Made by a program: the position numbers and the translations under genes. The notes below the pieces were generated by a model. It saw only the letters and a list, made by a program, of their open reading frames with translations, did not search any database and was not told the DNA's origin. Below are positions 61,480 through 64,000 of a stretch of DNA of 64,000 nucleotides, in pieces (the first letter of the stretch is position 1; every line of letters starts with the position of its first letter). This DNA is from Lachnospiraceae bacterium UBA7196 (lineage in GTDB: Bacteria > Bacillota > Clostridia > Lachnospirales > Lachnospiraceae). Where the stretch lies: assembly GCA_002490835.1 (NCBI GenBank), contig DKUU01000001.1, positions 36,751 to 100,750 of the forward strand. Reading direction: 5' to 3'.

Positions 61480-62789
61480 TTGAATTTGGGCAGATATTCT
61501 TTGTTTTCCGCAAGGATATCGTCCAAAATTTGTTTGGCGACGGTAGCGGAATCTACGAGCGGATGAATGGTAAGTGCCAGAAGCGCCTTATCGTAATCGC
61601 CGTTTATGGCGGCCTCAATGGTGAGCTGCTCGTAGGCCTTGACATTCTGCAAAAGACCGCGGATCGCAAGAGGGGTGCGCCCGATCTGCAAAGGGTGCGC
61701 TCCGTCCGCGTCGATCACGCAGTTTCTTTCAATGACGGCGTGATCCGGAAGGTCGGTATTGGCACCGTTATTAAGGACATTCACGGTTTGGATGTCCTTT
61801 TTGTTATTATAAATGGAGTCGATCAGCGAGCAGGCGGCATCCGAGTAACGAGCGCCCCCGCGCTTTGCAAGCTGAGGCGGTTTGACGGCGAGCTCAGGGT
61901 CCTGATAAAGGGCAAAGAGCTCCTTTTCCACACCGCGGATCACCTCGCCGCGGCAGCCTTCGTTTTCGGCGGCGCGGACGCATTCCGCGAACATTTCCGG
62001 CTGCATGTAGTAGTATTTTAAGTAGCTGACGGGTATCATGTTCAATGCTTTTAACAGGGCAGGGTCAAAGTGAATGTCGGGGATATTTGCCATCACGTCC
62101 GCCGCCGTATCCGCGCAGAGTTTTTCGATGGCAGTCTTTGTCACATCCTTTCCGCGTACCAGCACCCGCTGTGCCCAGATCAGATGATTGATGCCGACAA
62201 AATCACAGAACACATCCCCGGCAGGACAGTCGAATTTTTCTGCCATGTCGCTTATCATGTTGATGGGGCAGTTGCACAGGCCGATGGCTCTGATGCTGCT
62301 GTGATTTAAGGCAGCTTCGGTGAGGATGCCCGACGGGTTTGCGAAATTGATCAAAAAGGCATCGGGGCAGAGCCGTTCCATGTCGCGGCAGATATCCAAA
62401 ATGACAGGAACAGAACGCAGCGCTTTGGCAAAGCCGCCCGCACCCGTGGTTTCCTGTCCGATCCTGCCGTAGCGAAGAGGGATCCTCTCGTCCCGGATTC
62501 TGGCCTCCAGCTGTCCGACGCGAAACTGGGTGGTGACAAAATCAGCGTCCTTTAAAGCTTCTTCCCTGTCTGTGACGGCGTGTATCTGTAAGTCGATGCC
62601 GCTCTTTTCCACCATTCTTTTAGCGAGGGCCGTGACGATATGCAGTTTTTCCAGTCCGGCTTCCACGTCCACCAGCCAGATATCCTTTACGGGCAGGCTG
62701 TCATGGCGCTTGATAAAACCCTCGATCAGCTCCGGGGTGTAGCTGGAGCCGCCGCCGATGGTTGCGATCTTTAATCCTCTTTTCGTCAT
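61473..62789 (-). CDS. GH4 family 6-phospho-beta-glucosidase-type enzyme
   Basis: The 438-residue protein has the NAD-binding start LKIATIGGGSSYTPELIEGF, DADFVTTQFRVGQLEARIRD, NFANPSG and metal-ligand segments GLCNCPINM and VGINHLIWA of GH4. These enzymes use NAD and Mn and split 6-phospho-beta-glucosides or related sugars by an oxidation mechanism. No PTS genes are adjacent; a BadF-type sugar kinase is divergently encoded from 62988. ATG is preceded by cacggaggtaactt. It overlaps convergent pncB by 7 bp. Confidence 0.93.
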   Translation of the reverse strand: MTKRGLKIATIGGGSSYTPELIEGFIKRHDSLPVKDIWLVDVEAGLEKLHIVTALAKRMVEKSGIDLQIHAVTDREEALKDADFVTTQFRVGQLEARIRDERIPLRYGRIGQETTGAGGFAKALRSVPVILDICRDMERLCPDAFLINFANPSGILTEAALNHSSIRAIGLCNCPINMISDMAEKFDCPAGDVFCDFVGINHLIWAQRVLVRGKDVTKTAIEKLCADTAADVMANIPDIHFDPALLKALNMIPVSYLKYYYMQPEMFAECVRAAENEGCRGEVIRGVEKELFALYQDPELAVKPPQLAKRGGARYSDAACSLIDSIYNNKKDIQTVNVLNNGANTDLPDHAVIERNCVIDADGAHPLQIGRTPLAIRGLLQNVKAYEQLTIEAAINGDYDKALLALTIHPLVDSATVAKQILDDILAENKEYLPKFNY

Positions 62790-62832
62790 AAGTTACCTCC
62801 GTGTGCGCAATTTTTAGTATGGTACGATATTT

Positions 62833-62862
62833 GGTATAGTGTATCATAGGGCTGGGGGACAA
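62833..62862 (-). promoter_or_regulatory. Candidate promoter of the GH4 gene
   Basis: Minus strand TTGTCC (62862-62857), 18-bp spacer, TATACC (62838-62833), 43 bases before the start codon. Confidence 0.4.
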
Positions 62863-62987
62863 GGAAGGGAGAATTGACAAAAAGGCGGCGGCCCTGTAAC
62901 ATGAGGAAAACAGGACGGGAAAATGCAGGGGAGTCGTGCTGTTTGATGCGGAGCTTGACAGAACACATTATAAGATCGGAGAAGGGT

Positions 62988-63977
62988 ATGGGAGAAAAAG
63001 GGCGTTATATTTTGGGAATCGATCAGGGCGGCACTAAGACGGCAGTGGTTCTGATGCGGGAAGACGGCGTGCTGCTGGGGAAGGGAAAGGCGCGGGGCGC
63101 TTATTTTCCCACGCAGGGAATGGAAGCAGCCATGGAACCCATCAGAGAAGCGGCAGAGGCGGCGCTTGCAGAGGCAGGGGTGGCACAACAGGAGATTACG
63201 CTTACGGTGGCGGGCGTTACGGGTCTGGACTGGCCGGGGGACGATGCGGCAGTGCAGCAGGCCGTTTGTAAGTTGTTTCCCGCCGGGGAAGCAATTGCCT
63301 GCAACGATGCGGTCATCGCTTTTTACAGCGGCGCTGCGCGTGCTCACGGCGCGGTGATCTGCGCTGGAACGGGGATAAACGGTGCGCTCATAGACAGGGA
63401 AGGCAGACAGTTCATCTACGGCGATTATATGGATGAGAACGTGCAGGGCGGCAGCGCGCTGGCTTTGCGCGCGGCCAGAAAAGTGTTTGACGCGCAGCTT
63501 GGACTGAGCGGGGAAACGGCCTTGACGCCGCTCTTTTTAGCGCACGCCAAAGTGGAGGATGTGGACGCCCTGCTGCGCTGCTATATGATGGAAGATGATT
63601 TTCGGAATAAACTCCGTTATCTGGTGCCCGATATCATGCGGATCGCGGAGGAGGGAGACGAGGCGGCCCGCGCTTTGCTTGACGAGTTTGTGGGGCAGAT
63701 CGTTACTTATCTGGAAGCGGGTTTTCGCAAGATGGGGATGCAGGCGGCGGAGGAAGAAATCGTGCTTACAGGCAATGTCTTTAAGGGTGAGGCTCTGCGC
63801 AGACGTGTGCAGGAGCAGATCGCAGTGCGGCTTCCCGGCGCGCAGGTCGTGTCGGCACGCTATGAACCGGAGGTTGGCGCCTGCATTATGGGTCTGCAGC
63901 ACCGGGGACTGGAAGCGGCAAAGCGGGAGGAAGCCATGCGGGAGAGCGCGGCTGCGCTGGGGCTGCTGCGGAGCTGA
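62988..63977 (+). CDS. BadF/BadG/BcrA/BcrD ATPase family sugar kinase (N-acetylglucosamine kinase-like)
   Basis: The 329-residue protein has the ASKHA fold: phosphate-1 loop ILGIDQGGTKTAVVLMREDG at the N terminus, VAGVTGLDWPG, the second ATP motif ICAGTGINGALI, and the ligand part DYMDENVQGGSALALRAARK. It resembles eukaryotic-type N-acetylglucosamine kinases, and should phosphorylate an amino sugar or glucose. A longer frame opens at 62874, but ATG 62988 with cggagaagggt fits the family start. It is divergent from the GH4 gene and may serve the same sugar pathway. It ends 23 bases before the window's end. Confidence 0.88.
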   Translation: MGEKGRYILGIDQGGTKTAVVLMREDGVLLGKGKARGAYFPTQGMEAAMEPIREAAEAALAEAGVAQQEITLTVAGVTGLDWPGDDAAVQQAVCKLFPAGEAIACNDAVIAFYSGAARAHGAVICAGTGINGALIDREGRQFIYGDYMDENVQGGSALALRAARKVFDAQLGLSGETALTPLFLAHAKVEDVDALLRCYMMEDDFRNKLRYLVPDIMRIAEEGDEAARALLDEFVGQIVTYLEAGFRKMGMQAAEEEIVLTGNVFKGEALRRRVQEQIAVRLPGAQVVSARYEPEVGACIMGLQHRGLEAAKREEAMRESAAALGLLRS

Positions 63978-64000
63978 GGCTAGGGTAAAGTTTTTGTAGG

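Noticed and set aside
1..64000. CRISPR arrays, tRNA or rRNA genes, complete insertion sequences
   Set aside because: No regularly spaced repeat series, no cloverleaf-like TTCRANNC patterns in intergenic DNA, and no transposase-like product were seen.

Overview
The window reads as a chromosome segment of an anaerobic, spore-forming Clostridia species, most likely Lachnospiraceae. The reasons are the sporulation genes spoVG and spoVT, the paired glgC/glgD genes, strong AGGAGG-type ribosome binding sites, TATAAT-type promoters and the general style of the proteins. This is an inference from gene content; no rRNA, tRNA, CRISPR array or complete insertion sequence was seen.

Layout. (1) 1-3.3 kb: the 3' part of an F-type ATP synthase operon (atpA partial, atpG, atpD, atpC) with a strong terminator. 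(2) 3.3-8.3 kb: a chemoreceptor, a small conserved protein and an 846-residue membrane-anchored protein with a degenerate peptidase-like tail. (3) 8.35-13.9 kb, minus strand: queT under a preQ1-I-type riboswitch, an operon dnaD-like/dnaI-like/prs-like, and murC. A compact cluster of DnaA boxes lies between the replication operon and murC. (4) 14.1-21.3 kb: glgC-glgD, spoVG, pth, mfd. Together with prs and, further on, spoVT, this recalls the Bacillus subtilis spoVG-glmU-prs-ctc-pth-fin-mfd-spoVT neighbourhood. (5) 21.4-39.2 kb: an accessory-looking block between mfd and spoVT. It holds a DUF3800 gene with a structured RNA upstream and a frameshift near its 3' end, a RelB/DinJ-like antitoxin remnant, a GH13 enzyme, a PfkB sugar kinase, a Cu/Zn-SOD-like protein, a DUF3021/LytTR pair, a DUF5060/DUF4038-type glycoside hydrolase, a PAS-GAF-GGDEF protein, a LytTR/GHKL two-component system, a polytopic GT-C-like protein, a small XRE regulator, a 33-residue peptide, and an alpha/beta hydrolase / membrane Mur ligase / Ddl-like operon. 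(6) 39.3-47.4 kb: spoVT, an orphan tandem-hairpin element, a phosphoesterase plus large GH2 enzyme, and three minus-strand regulator/effector-binding genes. (7) 47.6-55 kb: an ECF sigma/anti-sigma/lipoprotein operon whose last two proteins share a domain, SRPBCC and GNAT proteins, a flavodoxin-like reductase flanked by a 59-bp direct repeat that encodes a holin-like peptide segment, a GH43 enzyme, and another GNAT/XRE pair. (8) 55.4-64 kb: a hybrid histidine kinase behind a structured leader and a G10 tract, a second chemoreceptor, pncB, a GH4 enzyme and a divergent BadF-type sugar kinase.

Taken together: the housekeeping genes (ATP synthesis, wall precursors, PRPP and NAD synthesis, glycogen, DNA repair) are interleaved with carbohydrate-degrading enzymes (GH13, GH2, GH43, GH4, GH5-like) and many signalling proteins, as expected for a gut plant- or host-glycan user. 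The least explained parts are the DUF3800 RNA/frameshift locus, the duplicated holin-like sequence at 51-52 kb, the DnaA-box cluster, the sigma operon with a shared domain, and the Mur/Ddl-like operon.
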